From contig NZ_OY764327.1 in NCBI RefSeq assembly GCF_963668385.1, forward strand, positions 5,490,501-5,554,500: 64,000 nt of DNA. The letters are read 5' to 3'. The notes below the pieces were generated by a model, which ran no database searches, was not told the DNA's origin, and worked only from the letters and a program-made list of their open reading frames with translations. The position numbers and the translations under genes were made by a program. Shown in pieces: positions 22,096-29,859 of the stretch (positions are counted from its first letter, which is position 1; each line of letters opens with the position of its first letter). Source of the stretch: an uncultured Carboxylicivirga sp. GTDB lineage: Bacteria > Bacteroidota > Bacteroidia > Bacteroidales > Marinilabiliaceae.

Positions 22096-23229
22096 TTAAT
22101 GGAAACCTGCACTTGCATCATCGGTTAATTTATTATTAATAGAGTTGTGAATTAATAAACTAAGTGAAGCTGGCGTATTAAAACCTTTGTCTCCAATTTT
22201 TAGGACCGTATCGAAATAATATTGACTCAATTGCGATTGTTGACATGCTGGGGGTCTGTAATAGTTCTTTATTTCCCAACCTCTTGACTTAAAATAGTCT
22301 GCTGACCTTCTACATGAGTGGATAATGCTATTGGCAGATTTGAATCTATTATTTGTTTGTGAATAGTAATCTGTGGCCTGTGATACAGCTGACCAAATGA
22401 TTTTATAAACTTGTCCAACTGAATATTCACTTAGTAAAGATGATAATACTTCCTCAACCAATGCTCCGTCTTTGACGAAGAAACCCATATGATTACTTCG
22501 CCAAAACAATAGCTCTTTTGCTTCTGCAAGATTAATCTTCTTCCATAACAAGAATTGCTCTTGCAATGTACCACCAAGTTGTTTTTGTGGAAAAATAAGA
22601 TCCTTCCCAAGCGGATCCTCTAGACCACATTGATATTCATTCAAATATCCTATTGGCGGATTGATACATTCAAACGTTATCGTATCATTGGTTTCTTCCG
22701 GAAAAAGCTTCATATTATTCAAAAGCTTTCCTTTAATATGACTCAAATCCTCGGATATTGAAACAGATGCCATACAACCCAATACTACTTTTTTCTCATA
22801 ACTGAACCCGACAAATTCTTCATTGGAAATAAACATCTTGGATTCGTAGTAGTTGACATCCACCCGATTCATATAATTTATATACTCTTGTTCCCTTCTT
22901 CTCTTACTGAGTACAATTTCCCCGTCATACAATGAATACATAAAAGTATTGCATTCGGGGCAATATGGAATAGAGTAATTCCCTCTGCTTGCATGACATT
23001 CCCAAGAAACAACCAGACATTGTGGACATACATAATCATGACAAATTCTGGGTGGTAAATGCAACCGAAAATCCCCGAGATTGATATTCCTAAGATTAAA
23101 TTGATCAATTATGTCCTTGATCTTGTTCTCTTTATTGTGATATAAGGCGATAACTTCCGCAAGATCTTCTTTGCTCAGTTCTGCAAGATACTCCGAAATC
23201 TCAGGTTCTATGATGGTATACTCTTCCAT
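22096..23229 (-). CDS. Zinc-ribbon protein of unknown function
   Basis: The ATG at 23229 is preferred over an in-frame TTG at 23250 because an AAAGGA ribosome-binding site lies at suitable distance. The 377-residue product has an N-terminal helical segment, a four-Cys zinc ribbon (CPQCLVVSWEC ... YCPEC, about residues 67-95) and a long C-terminal helical domain (EEVLSSLLSEYSVGQVYKII, then YDYYSQ-like and RSADYFKSRG segments). No known catalytic motif was found. As the first gene of the set containing two antitoxin-like proteins it is a candidate effector or nucleic-acid-binding partner, but this is only context. Confidence 0.65.
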   Translation of the reverse strand: MEEYTIIEPEISEYLAELSKEDLAEVIALYHNKENKIKDIIDQFNLRNINLGDFRLHLPPRICHDYVCPQCLVVSWECHASRGNYSIPYCPECNTFMYSLYDGEIVLSKRRREQEYINYMNRVDVNYYESKMFISNEEFVGFSYEKKVVLGCMASVSISEDLSHIKGKLLNNMKLFPEETNDTITFECINPPIGYLNEYQCGLEDPLGKDLIFPQKQLGGTLQEQFLLWKKINLAEAKELLFWRSNHMGFFVKDGALVEEVLSSLLSEYSVGQVYKIIWSAVSQATDYYSQTNNRFKSANSIIHSCRRSADYFKSRGWEIKNYYRPPACQQSQLSQYYFDTVLKIGDKGFNTPASLSLLIHNSINNKLTDDASAGFH

Positions 23230-23520
23230 AGGCTTGTTCCTTTCCGGCAAGCCCTAAAAAAGGCGGGCATGCCCTTTGCTATATTTAGCCTTAGAAGGTA
23301 CGACCAAGCACCTGAGAGAACTAAACAAGCGAAAGGAACACACCCATATAGGATGCGCTCACTTCCTAACTTCTCTCTCTCGTAAAATTGGTCGTTTTTC
23401 TAAGGAGAAGCGTCAGTAACGCAATAATGTATTCTAATATGTCAGCTCAAAATTAATAAAAGCTATTGAGCAAATGATTATTTTAGAGCAATAGTTTTTA
23501 AACGATTTATTTCTTCCCTC
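23230..23520. promoter_or_regulatory. Divergent promoter region with palindromes
   Basis: Between the zinc-ribbon gene (minus) and the phosphoesterase (plus). It contains GGCTTG / CAAGCC (23231-23253) and the palindrome GGGCATGCCC (23265-23274), both suited to binding a dimeric repressor such as one of the HTH or AbrB-like proteins of the neighbouring operon. Confidence 0.4.
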
Positions 23521-24285
23521 ATGAAAGTGCAATATTGTTCTGATTTACATTTAGAATTTGCTCAAAACAGTTTATTTCTACATAAGAATCCCATAAAACC
23601 GGTTGGTGATATATTGATTCTGGCTGGGGATATTACTTATTGGGGGAAGAAACACTTTACACATTGGTTCTTCGATTACGTATCCGATCATTTTAAGAAG
23701 GTATATTATATACCGGGTAACCATGAGTTTTATACAGGAAAGGATCTAAGAATATTAGACAAACCAGTATACGAAGGCATAAGGGAGAATGTATATCTTG
23801 TCAATAACAAGGTAATAACAGTTGATGATGTTGATTTCTTCTTTACCGTTCTTTGGTCAAACATTCCGGAATCTAAATCATTAAGAGTTGAACACGGTGT
23901 TGGTGATTTTCACCAAATAAAATATCGCGGCAATCGACTGAACTATAAAACCTTTAATCAGCTACATGAAGACAGTTTGTCTTTTTTGAAAGAAGCCATA
24001 CCTGCTTCCAATGCACAAAAGAAGGTGGTGGTAACGCATCATATTCCAACACAGATATGCAACCCAGAGTGTTATCGTAATTCTGATATTAACTCTGCAT
24101 TCGTTTCTGAGCAATATTCATTGATACATGATTGGGATGTTGATTATTGGATTTATGGGCATCACCATGCTAATATGCCGGAAACAAACATTAATGGTAC
24201 TAGGCTAGTGACTAACCAATTGGGATATATTGATTGGGGTGAGCATCATAGTTACAGGCATTGTGCATGGTTTGATATTGAATAA
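23521..24285 (+). CDS. Calcineurin-like metallophosphoesterase
   Basis: A 254-residue cytosolic enzyme with the complete dimetal motif set: Asp8 and His10 in SDLHLEF, GDIT, GNHEF, VTHH and YGHHHAN. The length and order fit the single-domain calcineurin-like phosphoesterases. Substrate unknown; members act on nucleotides, nucleic acids or phosphoesters. A degraded second copy of its C-terminal half lies 450 bases downstream, so the gene was once duplicated. Confidence 0.92.
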   Translation: MKVQYCSDLHLEFAQNSLFLHKNPIKPVGDILILAGDITYWGKKHFTHWFFDYVSDHFKKVYYIPGNHEFYTGKDLRILDKPVYEGIRENVYLVNNKVITVDDVDFFFTVLWSNIPESKSLRVEHGVGDFHQIKYRGNRLNYKTFNQLHEDSLSFLKEAIPASNAQKKVVVTHHIPTQICNPECYRNSDINSAFVSEQYSLIHDWDVDYWIYGHHHANMPETNINGTRLVTNQLGYIDWGEHHSYRHCAWFDIE

Positions 24286-24372
24286 AAGTTAAAAGAATAA
24301 TAAGTTACTAACTTAGATAAAAAGACGAACATATACTTTCGCAGATGAAATTCTGAACTAATACTTTATTAA

Positions 24373-24720
24373 ATGACAACTTGCAAAAAACTAACTATTA
24401 TCCAGGAAGAAGTTCGGTTAAAAGATTTCCTAAAATCGAGTAATGTAACAAAACAGAGTATAATGAATGCTTTTGATACTGCTGAGGAACAGGTTTTGGA
24501 ACAGCTTTTAATCCAATTATTAAACAGGAAGCCATCAAAAAAAGATTATGAAATGTTATCATTTGAAGAATACAAGAATGAAGATGAAACTGGGAAATTT
24601 GTATTCTTCTGTGAAGTCAAAATTGGAAAGCTTTTGGTGGGCGGCACAAAGGATTATCTTGAGTGTTTAATGTCTGGAGAAGGTGTCATGTTCGGATTTT
24701 TTCCCTTGAAAATTGAGTAA
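24373..24720 (+). CDS. Hypothetical protein
   Basis: A 115-residue soluble protein that I do not recognise. It has a helical N-terminal half (KKLTIIQEEVRLKDFLKSS, EEQVLEQLLIQLL) and a beta-rich C-terminal half (FVFFCEVKIGKLLVGGT, MFGFFPLKIE). It sits between the intact metallophosphoesterase and its pseudogene copy, so it may have been part of the duplicated unit. Confidence 0.55.
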   Translation: MTTCKKLTIIQEEVRLKDFLKSSNVTKQSIMNAFDTAEEQVLEQLLIQLLNRKPSKKDYEMLSFEEYKNEDETGKFVFFCEVKIGKLLVGGTKDYLECLMSGEGVMFGFFPLKIE

Positions 24721-24741
24721 ACGAATAGTATAATTGCCTTG

Positions 24742-25003
24742 TGGATGAAATGGATCATTCATTATGTTCCAACTCACCTTTGTAATCCCGAGCAATATAA
24801 GGATTCAATATCAAGTCAACCTTTGTTTCCGAATTGCAATCTTTTATTGAAGAACTGGATAACAATTATTGGATCTATGGTCATTACCATGCTAATATGC
24901 CTGAAAGCTATATTAATGGAACCACACTTGTTACAGATCAAATGGGTTATATTGATTTGGACAACATCATAGTTATAGGCATGCGGCATATTTTGAATTA
25001 TAA
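24742..25003 (+). pseudogene. Decayed second copy of the metallophosphoesterase
   Basis: Pieces in three frames match the C-terminal third of the phosphoesterase at 23,521: HYVPTHLCNPEQY, then STFVSEL...YWIYGHYHANMPE and GYID, then HHSYRHAAYFEL before a TAA at 25001-25003. At least two frameshifts are needed to join them, near 24,803 and near 24,960, and the N-terminal two thirds are missing. It is a truncated, frameshifted duplicate. Confidence 0.85.
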
Positions 25004-25008
25004 AGAAC

Positions 25009-25046
25009 AATTGAGATTCGCAATTCGCGAATTGCGAATCTCAATT
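25009..25046. repeat. 38-bp perfect palindrome
   Basis: The left half AATTGAGATTCGCAATTCG is followed directly by its exact reverse complement, with no loop. It lies between a plus-strand pseudogene and a minus-strand gene. It could serve as a bidirectional terminator, a cruciform or a recombination or protein-binding site. No U-tract is present on either strand. Confidence 0.85.
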
Positions 25047-25069
25047 AGGGAATTCAATACATTAAAATT

Positions 25070-25333
25070 CTACTTCCACTGTGTTCTTCTATAGCGCTTC
25101 CAGTTACGATTGCGCAACTTTGATGCAGTGGAATTAGTACATTCGATTCCATGGGGAAAACAATAAGAACAACCTCCCATTTTTAAATAGTTATGAATCC
25201 GGGATATCTGACGATTTCCAAACCTTTCGGGAATAACAACTATCCCATTTTCATCTATACCGAATGCCTTTCTGATACGGTGCTCATACTTTGTTTTAAT
25301 TCGCTTATTAAGCACCCAATCTGTATCTTTCAT
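25070..25333 (-). CDS. Small basic Cys-rich protein, paralogue of the one at 20,400
   Basis: An 87-residue protein of unknown function, the same length as the product of 20,400-20,663. It has a basic N-terminus (KRIKTKYEHRIRKAFG), the Cys cluster GGCSYCFPHGIEC and a C-terminal NST..KLRNRNWKRYRR tail. Possible metal binding and nucleic-acid binding are inferred from Cys spacing and charge only. It is the distal gene on the strand of the rtcB-prfH-TPR operon, separated by 110 bases. Confidence 0.65.
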   Translation of the reverse strand: MKDTDWVLNKRIKTKYEHRIRKAFGIDENGIVVIPERFGNRQISRIHNYLKMGGCSYCFPHGIECTNSTASKLRNRNWKRYRRTQWK

Positions 25334-25443
25334 TTTTCCTAGTAAAAGTGAATACTTAACCAGGAACTCCTCTATATTTTGTACGGAATAGAAACATCTA
25401 TTTTTCTTCTAAATATAAAATTATAATTTTCTCCTAATTTATC

Positions 25444-25959
25444 TTAATTCACAACCTCCTCTTTACTAATCCTATCCACATACTTTCTTTTCATCTTCAC
25501 TCTTTTAATTTCACTATTCAAGTGATTCAAGCACTCTTCGTTATATGCCTCTAACCTGGCCTCCTTATACAAGGAAATTGCTTTTCCATAATCACGTTGT
25601 GATTCGCATATCAATGCCTGAAAACTATAGGTCTTTGATAAATCAACGCCTCGTAATTTGGTTGCGTAGGTTATTAGGTTCTGTGCCCTATCATACTCTT
25701 TCATAATAATCAACAGTAGAATGTAGGCCATACACACATTTAAATCTTTCGGATTATTAGCCAGAGCTTTTAAATAATATTCTTCAGCACTTTGAAGATT
25801 ATTCATCTGTTCATGCTGCAACTTGCCCATTAGGTAATTGGCACCCGAATGTTCATTATCATGACTTAATGCGTAACCCAGATTTTCAATTGCTTCTTCT
25901 AGATTGTATGGATATTGGTCAAGAGCTTTTATATAATATTGATCCGCTAATGTATTCAT
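25444..25959 (-). CDS. TPR-repeat protein of the rtcB2-prfH operon
   Basis: A 171-residue soluble protein made of about four tetratricopeptide repeats (EEAIENLGYALSHDNEHSGA, SAEEYYLKALANNPKDL, YGKAISLYKEARLEAYNEE). TPRs mediate protein-protein contacts. The gene begins 10 bases after prfH, so it is very probably co-transcribed with the ribosome-rescue pair and may scaffold it; this role is inferred. It ends in a basic segment KRVKMKRKYVDRI. Confidence 0.8.
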   Translation of the reverse strand: MNTLADQYYIKALDQYPYNLEEAIENLGYALSHDNEHSGANYLMGKLQHEQMNNLQSAEEYYLKALANNPKDLNVCMAYILLLIIMKEYDRAQNLITYATKLRGVDLSKTYSFQALICESQRDYGKAISLYKEARLEAYNEECLNHLNSEIKRVKMKRKYVDRISKEEVVN

Positions 25960-25969
25960 TGTTATTATT

Positions 25970-26668
25970 TTAATCCAGTAACTCCTTTCTAAGCGTATTC
26001 TTTAAAGAGTTGCGTTTTTGTTTATAATTTGATTTATTTTCCCGAATCTTAAAATCACTTCCGAAAAAGGTTCTAATTGGATTACCTCTTTGTATCTCTG
26101 AATGATTCATCCATTCGTTTTGAATTTTACTTTTTTGATTATTCATCACCTCAAGCTGGAAAAGATCAAATAGTCTTTGTCTTGCAATCTTCTTGTTTTG
26201 AAGTTGAGATCGACATTCAGAAACCAAAACACTTAATCCACTGGGATTGTGCTTTGCCCTTATAGCCGTGCTCACCTTATTCACATGCTGACCGCCAGGT
26301 CCTCCTGAGCGAATAGCCTGATAGCTGATATCTTTATCCTCAATAGCACAAGAATTATTTAATAGGTTAATCTTATTAACAGCTATAAACCAGTTTTTTC
26401 GTTTATGATGTTTTCGAAACTGACTCTGCCCGACCCATTGGATGGTTCCGATCCACTGTTTTGAGAAGCTTTCAACATTTTTACCTTCAAACTGAATGCT
26501 GGCAGAGAAAAGGGTTCCATTCTCCGTCCCTTTCTCTCTGTGCATTATCGTGTAGTTTATATTAGCCATCTTTGCTTCGTCAATAATAAACTTCAAAACC
26601 TTCGCTACCACCCAACAGCATTCTGCCGGGCCTCGTCCTGATGTTATTTGTAATATGATTGTGTTCAT
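25970..26668 (-). CDS. prfH: Peptide chain release factor H homologue
   Basis: A 232-residue protein with the GGQ catalytic motif at residues 125-127 (SGGPGGQHVNKVSTAIR) and the family N-terminus ITSGRGPAECCWVVAKVL. It lacks the long helical N-terminal domain of RF1/RF2. GGQ drives peptidyl-tRNA hydrolysis on the ribosome. PrfH is known in E. coli to rescue ribosomes whose 16S rRNA decoding centre has been cut, working with the RNA ligase RtcB2. Here it is 5 bases after an rtcB gene, the same pairing. The basic C-terminal tail (NYKQKRNSLKNTLRKELLD) fits ribosome binding. Confidence 0.93.
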   Translation of the reverse strand: MNTIILQITSGRGPAECCWVVAKVLKFIIDEAKMANINYTIMHREKGTENGTLFSASIQFEGKNVESFSKQWIGTIQWVGQSQFRKHHKRKNWFIAVNKINLLNNSCAIEDKDISYQAIRSGGPGGQHVNKVSTAIRAKHNPSGLSVLVSECRSQLQNKKIARQRLFDLFQLEVMNNQKSKIQNEWMNHSEIQRGNPIRTFFGSDFKIRENKSNYKQKRNSLKNTLRKELLD

Positions 26669-26673
26669 TTCTT

Positions 26674-28077
26674 TTATTGTTTATCCATTCTTACTATCTG
26701 AGGATAAAATTTACCCTCGATGTTGATTAGATCATTTTGTGATGACATCACCTCTTCTAAATTTTTATACGCCATTGGAGCTTCTTCTGTACCGCCACCA
26801 ATCAGAGTAATTTTCTGTTGTTTCAATAACTTTTTCAGCTCACTGCCGGTGTAACTATCTTTGGCTCTCTTGCGGCTTAAGCGCCTGCCAGCACCATGAG
26901 AAGCTGAATTAAGCGCATGAGTATTACCTCTTCCGGAAACAATGTATCCCGGATCTACCATATTTGCAGGAATAATACCCATCTGACCTTTAGCCGTTGG
27001 TGTTGCACCTTTACGATGCACAATCAACTCCTGATCATTAATAGTCTCCTTCCAAGCAAAATTATGATGGTTCTCAATAAAGGTAACCAGCTTAATGCCT
27101 AGCGCTTTGGAAAGTCGGTAATGAATAATATCGTGACACGCCTTTGCATAATCTCCAGCCAGGTTCATTGCTAACCAATATTCCTGACCTGCCTCACTAT
27201 TTAAGTCAAGCCATGCCAGATGTTGAGCTCCGTTTGGTAACTTACATTGTTGTTTGGCTATTTGAGTATAGTGACCAGCAATAGCCGCACCCAATCCTCT
27301 TGATCCTGAGTGTGCCAGTAGTCCAACATATCTACCCTCTTTCAATTGAAAAGCATTGTCGCTCTCCAATTCAACAATACCGAACTCAACAAAGTGATTG
27401 CCGGAACCTGAACTTCCCAATTGATTCTGTGCTTTACCTTTTAATTGCCTTAGAATATCAATTTCATTGAATTCATTTCTTGTTAATACTTCATGATCCA
27501 GATCGTGTTTCACAATTTTACCGATACCAAAATGCGTATGATCTTTTAAAGCACTTTTAATTTGATAACTGTTTCGGTTAATAAATTCAGCCGGAACATC
27601 ATAAATACTCAACGACATTCTACAGCCAATATCAAGCCCCACTCCATAGGGTATTACTGCATTATCGGTCGCTAAAACACCTCCAATGGGTAATCCATAA
27701 CCAACATGTGCATCGGGCATTAAAGCCCCATATCTTGATACAGGCAATTGCATCGATGTAGTCATCTGCCTGATTGTATCCTGTGTAATATGCTTCTTAC
27801 CGAAGATGTCAAATGGCTTTTCTATAGCCTCCAAATGATAGATGGTTCCGTTGTTTGTTTTAATTTTTCCAATCAGTTCTTCAGCTATTTTTGAAAGTGA
27901 AGCATGCTCTAAATAATCCTTTGGATTAGCGTGAACGGCTTCTAAAAGTTCCAGTTTAGCTTCTTTTGATAAATGCTTAAAGTCGCTATTAATAATATTA
28001 ATTGCCAGACTCTTAGCTCTATCTGATTTATAATTAATCTTTTTAAGGTCTTTGCCTTTTATCTTAGACTTGCTCAT
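26674..28077 (-). CDS. rtcB: RtcB-family RNA ligase, PrfH-linked copy (RtcB2)
   Basis: A 467-residue RtcB ligase. The metal and GTP site motifs are present: GVGLDIGCRM, SGSGNHFVEFG, AHSGSRGLG, NHHNFAW, VHRKGATPT and the guanylylated His394 in SASHGAGRR. RtcB seals 2',3'-cyclic phosphate (or 3'-phosphate) and 5'-OH RNA ends. It is about 80 residues longer than the second RtcB at 31,298 and diverges from it, as expected for the RtcB2 type that accompanies PrfH and repairs cleaved 16S rRNA. A long structured leader precedes the gene. The operon continues into prfH and a TPR gene. Confidence 0.94.
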   Translation of the reverse strand: MSKSKIKGKDLKKINYKSDRAKSLAINIINSDFKHLSKEAKLELLEAVHANPKDYLEHASLSKIAEELIGKIKTNNGTIYHLEAIEKPFDIFGKKHITQDTIRQMTTSMQLPVSRYGALMPDAHVGYGLPIGGVLATDNAVIPYGVGLDIGCRMSLSIYDVPAEFINRNSYQIKSALKDHTHFGIGKIVKHDLDHEVLTRNEFNEIDILRQLKGKAQNQLGSSGSGNHFVEFGIVELESDNAFQLKEGRYVGLLAHSGSRGLGAAIAGHYTQIAKQQCKLPNGAQHLAWLDLNSEAGQEYWLAMNLAGDYAKACHDIIHYRLSKALGIKLVTFIENHHNFAWKETINDQELIVHRKGATPTAKGQMGIIPANMVDPGYIVSGRGNTHALNSASHGAGRRLSRKRAKDSYTGSELKKLLKQQKITLIGGGTEEAPMAYKNLEEVMSSQNDLINIEGKFYPQIVRMDKQ

Positions 28078-28093
28078 TAGTCAAAGTAATTGA

Positions 28094-28188
28094 CTGACTT
28101 TCAGATAGGCTTACAACAAAATATAGCTATTGTGTGGATAGTCCTGATAAATAGGACAAACACAATAATCTAGACCTATCAAAGTCAG
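28094..28188 (-). promoter_or_regulatory. Structured 5' leader hairpin of rtcB2
   Basis: A long nested stem-loop ends 16 bases before the rtcB2 start codon. Outer stem: CTGACTTT (28094-28101) with AAAGTCAG (28181-28188), continued after a 2-nt bulge by GATAGG / CCTATC (28104-28109 / 28175-28180). Inner stems: ATTGTGT / ACACAAT (28129-28135 / 28160-28166) and GTCCT / AGGAC (28141-28145 / 28153-28157) around a 7-nt loop. TCAAAGT at 28081-28087 can compete for part of the outer stem, so two alternative folds are possible. It could act as a cis-regulator or as an RNA substrate. Confidence 0.65.
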
Positions 28189-28463
28189 ATGTTATAAATA
28201 AAAATGTGATTTGATGAATAAGGCTTAATTGCTTATTCAGATGATCAGACAACAAGAGGTGTGATTAGTTCTCAACTAACCATTCTGATCTATTTGCGGG
28301 TATGTGATTTAAGCTCCAACATAACTATTTCCCCTTCTTTTAAAATGATACATAGGGTGAAATGCGTGGCAAAGATAAAATAGAATTGTTTAATATTCCA
28401 AATTGAAGTGCAAAATATTTAATTTTATAACAATTAGGGTAGTTTGCTATTAATGTTCAACAA
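28189..28463 (-). other. Upstream part of the rtcB2 leader with two further hairpins
   Basis: No gene is seen. TGAATAAG / CTTATTCA (28215-28222 / 28232-28239) and GATCAGA / TCTGATC (28243-28249 / 28284-28290), the latter enclosing TTAGTT / AACTAA (28265-28270 / 28274-28279), form compact stem-loops between the WYL gene and rtcB2. One may terminate the WYL transcript; together with the large hairpin they make this 386-base gap mostly structured. Confidence 0.5.
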
Positions 28464-29483
28464 TCAATCCTTACCACTGTAATATTCTGAAGCTGTCTTA
28501 ACTAATTTCCCGATTTTCTTTCTTAAAGATGGAGGAGATAAAACTTCAATGGAAGGTCCAAATCCCAAGATCAATCTTTCCAGCTCAAAATTAGGCACAA
28601 CTCTGATTGAAACAACAATACCCTCCTTCTTTTCTTCAAGAACCTGTTGCGACCAATGCAATGGTTTGGTTAAAATATAGGGTTTGTTTTCATTGTTGAT
28701 AAAGAGCTTTATTATACGTGGTAACAGACCGGAATTAATGGTAACTCCAATTACATTCTCATAATAGGTGTTTGGATCAAAGGTTGGATCCTCCTTAAAT
28801 GGGATATCATTCATAACTTCAAAAGAATGAATACGATCCAAAGCCAGATTCATAATCATATCCCCTTTCTTCATCTTCCCAATTAAAAACCAGCGGTTAT
28901 TGTACTCTTTTAGCAGATAAGGATTAAAGTAGATCCGATTGGCTCGTTTAGCTTTAAACGACTGATAATCGATTTTAATAACCTGATTGTTTAAAACAGC
29001 CTTATATAATCCGTTGAGATGTTCCAATCCTTTCAAGTCTTCATTGCGTTCGATATGCATTACAGGACGAGAACTGGAATGTTCAGAATGTATCTTGTTT
29101 TCCAGTTTGTGAATCAGACCCGTCATTTCTTTAAAATGATTGAAACCCTGAAACTGTTTCAGAATCTCCACAGCATCATTTAATTTATTCAAATCCTGAT
29201 CAGAAAGAGGTAGTTGGGTAATTGAATATACCGGATCTTCATAGGTATAGTACTTTTTATCCTGCACAATAATAGGTGCATTATAACCCAGTTTTTCACT
29301 GCGCATCATTTGAATATCCATTTGTACTGTTCTTCTGCTTACTCCCTTGTCAATACCTTCATACTCATACAATGCATCAGAACATGCATCAATTAAATCC
29401 TCTAAAGTCCAGAGACGATAACGGTTTCGAAGACATTTATCAATGGTTGTGTAACGTATTAATGCATTCCTGTTTACAGGCAT
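28464..29483 (-). CDS. WYL-domain transcriptional regulator
   Basis: Start ATG at 29483 gives 339 residues beginning MPVNRNALIRYTTIDKCL, the usual start of this Bacteroidota family; the frame is open 15 codons further. An N-terminal winged helix (GVSRRTVQMDIQMMR) is followed by a WYL domain (about 150-320: YKAVLNNQVIKIDYQSF, WFLIGKMKKG) and a C-terminal extension domain. WYL proteins bind ligands, often nucleic-acid-derived, and control defence and RNA-repair genes. It lies between the two rtcB transcription units, upstream of one and divergent from the other, and so is the obvious candidate regulator of both. Confidence 0.9.
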   Translation of the reverse strand: MPVNRNALIRYTTIDKCLRNRYRLWTLEDLIDACSDALYEYEGIDKGVSRRTVQMDIQMMRSEKLGYNAPIIVQDKKYYTYEDPVYSITQLPLSDQDLNKLNDAVEILKQFQGFNHFKEMTGLIHKLENKIHSEHSSSRPVMHIERNEDLKGLEHLNGLYKAVLNNQVIKIDYQSFKAKRANRIYFNPYLLKEYNNRWFLIGKMKKGDMIMNLALDRIHSFEVMNDIPFKEDPTFDPNTYYENVIGVTINSGLLPRIIKLFINNENKPYILTKPLHWSQQVLEEKKEGIVVSIRVVPNFELERLILGFGPSIEVLSPPSLRKKIGKLVKTASEYYSGKD

Positions 29484-29733
29484 ATCTAATTTTTTTACAG
29501 AAAAATAGAAAAAATAGTTACTACGCAAAAAGACTGCGCAGTCGTATTAAATCTTTGTATCGTCAATATGACAAAAACGTTCTTTGAAGATGATTCACTT
29601 TCTGTGATTTAAAATATTTCTTCTTTCATAAGAAGATAAAGATATGATGATGATGGCTTACAAGACGAGATGACAGTATTTGTATAACTGCATAGTGTTG
29701 GCTTAATAAAGTTCAATATCCTGCTTGTATTTC

Positions 29734-29834
29734 AACTGATTCATACATTCGATGTGTATGGAGGTTCGAATCCTCCTTCTGGCTAATAACCAGAATAGCG
29801 AAATGGTATAGCAACATCACCTTTATGGCTGAGT
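29734..29834 (+). ncRNA. Permuted tRNA-like RNA, YrlA-type Y RNA candidate
   Basis: The elements of a tRNA occur in circularly permuted order. Anticodon-stem 3' strand GATGT (29751-29755) is followed by a 4-nt variable loop, T arm GGAGG-TTCGAAT-CCTCC (29760-29776), acceptor 3' strand TTCTGG (29777-29782), a 7-nt sealing loop, acceptor 5' strand CCAGAA (29790-29795), T8 and A9, a D arm with A14, GG (29805-29806) and A21, A26, and anticodon-stem 5' strand ACATC (29814-29818). Stems of 5, 5 and 6 bp are perfect. G53-C61, T54, T55, C56, A58 and an A15-T48 Levitt pair are all present. Flanks continue an imperfect stem (29735-29745 with 29824-29834). Salmonella YrlA Y RNA has this sealed-acceptor tRNA-mimic design. 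No Ro60 gene is visible. Confidence 0.7.
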
Positions 29835-29844
29835 CTTATGACGA

Positions 29845-29859
29845 CAGGTTCGAATCCTG
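29845..29859 (+). other. Second T-arm-like hairpin
   Basis: CAGG-TTCGAAT-CCTG is a second tRNA T-arm motif 80 bases after the first, with the same invariant TTCGAAT loop. It does not pair with the nearby D arm as well as the first does, because the acceptor pairing would be only about 3 bp. It may belong to a second, more diverged tRNA-like module in the same leader, or pair through CAGG with CCTG at 29720-29723. Confidence 0.6.

Noticed and set aside
28243-28290. Miniature tRNA with a 7-bp acceptor (GATCAGA / TCTGATC)
   Set aside because: Only 34 bases lie inside and no T-loop or D-loop invariants are present; it is a plain hairpin in the leader.
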